A stretch of 64,000 nucleotides of DNA from the NCBI GenBank assembly GCA_963849005.1, contig CAWKGC010000023.1:1-64000 (forward strand), written 5' to 3'. Positions within the stretch are counted from its first letter, which is position 1. Every line of letters begins with the position of its first letter. The notes below the pieces were generated by a model. That model did not search any database. It saw nothing but the letters and a program-made list of their open reading frames with translations, and had not been told where the DNA came from. A program made the translations under genes and the position numbers. This document shows positions 62,860 through 64,000 of this stretch, one piece after another. The stretch is from CAWKGC01 sp963849005 (lineage in GTDB: Bacteria > Pseudomonadota > Gammaproteobacteria > Burkholderiales > Usitatibacteraceae).

Positions 62860-63798
62860 TCATTGTCCCATGCGGGCGCCGCGTCCCGCAAAGTACGCGG
62901 CGAGCGCCGCGCCCTGGAGCTTGCCCGCAGCCGGAACCTCGATTGCCGTGACCTGCAGCCAGCGGCCATCGCCGCATCGAACGTAGCAGCGCCCGCCCGC
63001 GACGGCGACGCTGCCGGGCACGCCCGAAGGCGGCAGTTCGGACGGCGGTTCGTCCCACCAACTGCCGAGCACGCCGATCTTCTGGCCGTCGAGCCCGGTG
63101 AACGCTCCCGGGTAGGGCGGCGCGACGGCGCGAATGAGGTTGTGCACGTCCCACGCGCCTTTCGTCCAGTCGATGCGCCCGTCCTCGGGTGACCTGCCGC
63201 CGAAATAGCCGCCCTTCGCCAGGTCCTGTTCGGTGAACTCCGCCGTGCCGGCGACCAGGCGGGGGAGCGCCCGCGCGAGGACTGCTTCCGCCGCGCCGGT
63301 CACGCGGGCGAAGACTTCCGACGCGACGTCGTTACTGCCGATCGGCACGGCCTCGCTGTCGATGATGCGCCCGGCATCGGGTCTTTCCACCATCTCGTGC
63401 AGCGTCGCGCCGGTCTCGTTCTCGCCATGGAGGATCGCCCAGTTGACCGGCACGCGGCCGCGATACTTCGGCAGCAGGGAGCCGTGCATGTTGCAGGCGC
63501 CACGCGTGGCACAGGCGAGCAGCGCGGGCGAGAGCATCTGGCGGTAGTAGAAGGAGAACAGGAACTCCGGGGCGAGCGCGCGCACGCGCTCGACGAAGGC
63601 CGGCTCGTTGGGGTCGCGCGGCATGGCGACCTCGATGCCATGCTCGCGCGCGAGCTTCTCCACGCTCGCGAACCAGATCGTCTCGTTCGGATTGTCGCGA
63701 TGGGTGACGACAAGCTTCACTTCGACCCCGTGCGCGAGGAGGACGGAAAGGCAGCGCGCGCCCACGTCGTGGTAGGCAAAGACGACGGCGGTGGTCAT
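62860..63798 (-). CDS. UDP-Ara4N formyltransferase (ArnA N-terminal domain, separate gene)
   Basis: Formylates UDP-L-Ara4N using 10-formyl-tetrahydrofolate. MTTAVVFAYHDVGARCLSVL, HRDNPNETIWFASVEKLARE, LFSFYYRQMLSPALLACATR, and GACNMHGSLLPKYRGRVPVN with the catalytic Asn/His and the SLLPxYRG folate motif; the C-terminal OB-like domain includes AVAPPYPGAFTGLDGQKIGV. 312 residues, equal to ArnA residues 1-305. The gene starts five bases after the ArnC-like stop. Confidence 0.9.
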   Translation of the reverse strand: MTTAVVFAYHDVGARCLSVLLAHGVEVKLVVTHRDNPNETIWFASVEKLAREHGIEVAMPRDPNEPAFVERVRALAPEFLFSFYYRQMLSPALLACATRGACNMHGSLLPKYRGRVPVNWAILHGENETGATLHEMVERPDAGRIIDSEAVPIGSNDVASEVFARVTGAAEAVLARALPRLVAGTAEFTEQDLAKGGYFGGRSPEDGRIDWTKGAWDVHNLIRAVAPPYPGAFTGLDGQKIGVLGSWWDEPPSELPPSGVPGSVAVAGGRCYVRCGDGRWLQVTAIEVPAAGKLQGAALAAYFAGRGARMGQ

Positions 63799-63803
63799 GT
63801 TTT

Positions 63804-64000
63804 CTAAGGTGGCGGTGCGCCGCCGGATTGCTCGAGGACGGCCTGCACCACGTAGCGCGGGCGCTCGCGCACCTGCTGGTAGATGCGCCCGACATACTCG
63901 CCGATCAGGCCGAGGCCGAAGAGGATCACGCCGATCAGGAAGAACTGCAGGATGTCGCGGTCCCAGATCACGCCGATGCCGTGGTACTCCCCGATGATGA
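63804..64000 (-). CDS. ArnC-like undecaprenyl-phosphate glycosyltransferase, C-terminal part
   Basis: Partial: the gene enters from beyond the window end. The visible 65 residues read IIGEYHGIGVIWDRDILQFF, LIGVILFGLGLIGEYVGRIY, QQVRERPRYVVQAVLEQSGG: a last transmembrane helix and the 'G-E-Y-V-G-R-I-Y-x-E-x-x-x-R-P-x-Y' end of the ArnC/GtrB family. It probably transfers formyl-Ara4N to undecaprenyl phosphate, given the adjacent arn-type genes. A DPM1/GtrB-type relative with another sugar cannot be excluded from the fragment. Confidence 0.78.
   Translation of the reverse strand, partial: IIGEYHGIGVIWDRDILQFFLIGVILFGLGLIGEYVGRIYQQVRERPRYVVQAVLEQSGGAPPP

Overview
The window looks like the chromosome of a Gram-negative betaproteobacterium (Burkholderiales/Nitrosomonadales-like; genus not resolvable from sequence alone). 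The case rests on the gene order gyrA-serC-serA-pheA-hisC-tyrA-aroA-cmk-rpsA-ihfB-lapA-lapB, the neighbouring ompA / ubiG-gph block, LPS heptose genes (hldE kinase domain, hldD), lipid A Ara4N genes and the nadE-glnB pair. The right 37 kb is uniformly G+C-rich. The left 17.8 kb is visibly A+T-richer, and 17.8-26.3 kb is G+C-rich again but is a restriction-modification operon.

Layout. (1) 0.2-7.0 kb: remnant of an integrative element: P4-type tyrosine integrase, DUF6499/DUF2285 regulator (FseA-like), AlpA-like HTH protein, conserved element genes, small and large terminase subunits, but no capsid, portal or tail genes. (2) 7.0-17.8 kb: cargo: a signal-peptide protein with YadA-head-like repeats, a Sel1-repeat lipoprotein, two copies of an unknown 63-aa gene, a PD-(D/E)XK-type nuclease, a secreted caspase-fold protein, a FimB/XerD-like recombinase, and a DUF2971 gene followed by a stand-alone class III nucleotidyl cyclase. 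(3) 17.8-26.3 kb: a minus-strand type I restriction-modification operon hsdM-hsdS-GIY-YIG gene-hsdR-DUF45 metallopeptidase. (4) 26.69-27.05 kb: ssrA (tmRNA, tag ANDDSYALAA). Its 3' end marks the right edge of the island, and a degenerate copy of that 3' end lies about 190 bp away.

(5) 27.2-33.1 kb: RelBE-type and HigBA-type toxin-antitoxin pairs, a Tat-exported DUF1501 protein, gph, ubiG, an adenosine-type deaminase and ompA. (6) 33.3-43.3 kb: gyrA followed by a tightly overlapping serine/aromatic amino acid operon ending in cmk. (7) 43.4-52.7 kb: rpsA, ihfB, lapAB, pyrF, ugd, the heptose genes, a lipoprotein and a ComEA-like protein with a long charged tail. (8) 52.8-64 kb: cysM, an oxidoreductase, a 3'-5' exonuclease, a FemAB/DUF482-like protein, nadE, glnB, a 45-aa membrane protein, mtfA, purK, purE, and the separate formyltransferase and decarboxylase halves of ArnA, with the end of an ArnC-like glycosyltransferase at the window edge.

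Many genes, including housekeeping ones (purK, ugd, hsdM), are split by frame breaks. The simplest reading is residual indel errors in the assembly, perhaps with some real decay in the island. Broken genes are therefore described as single loci and the break positions are given.
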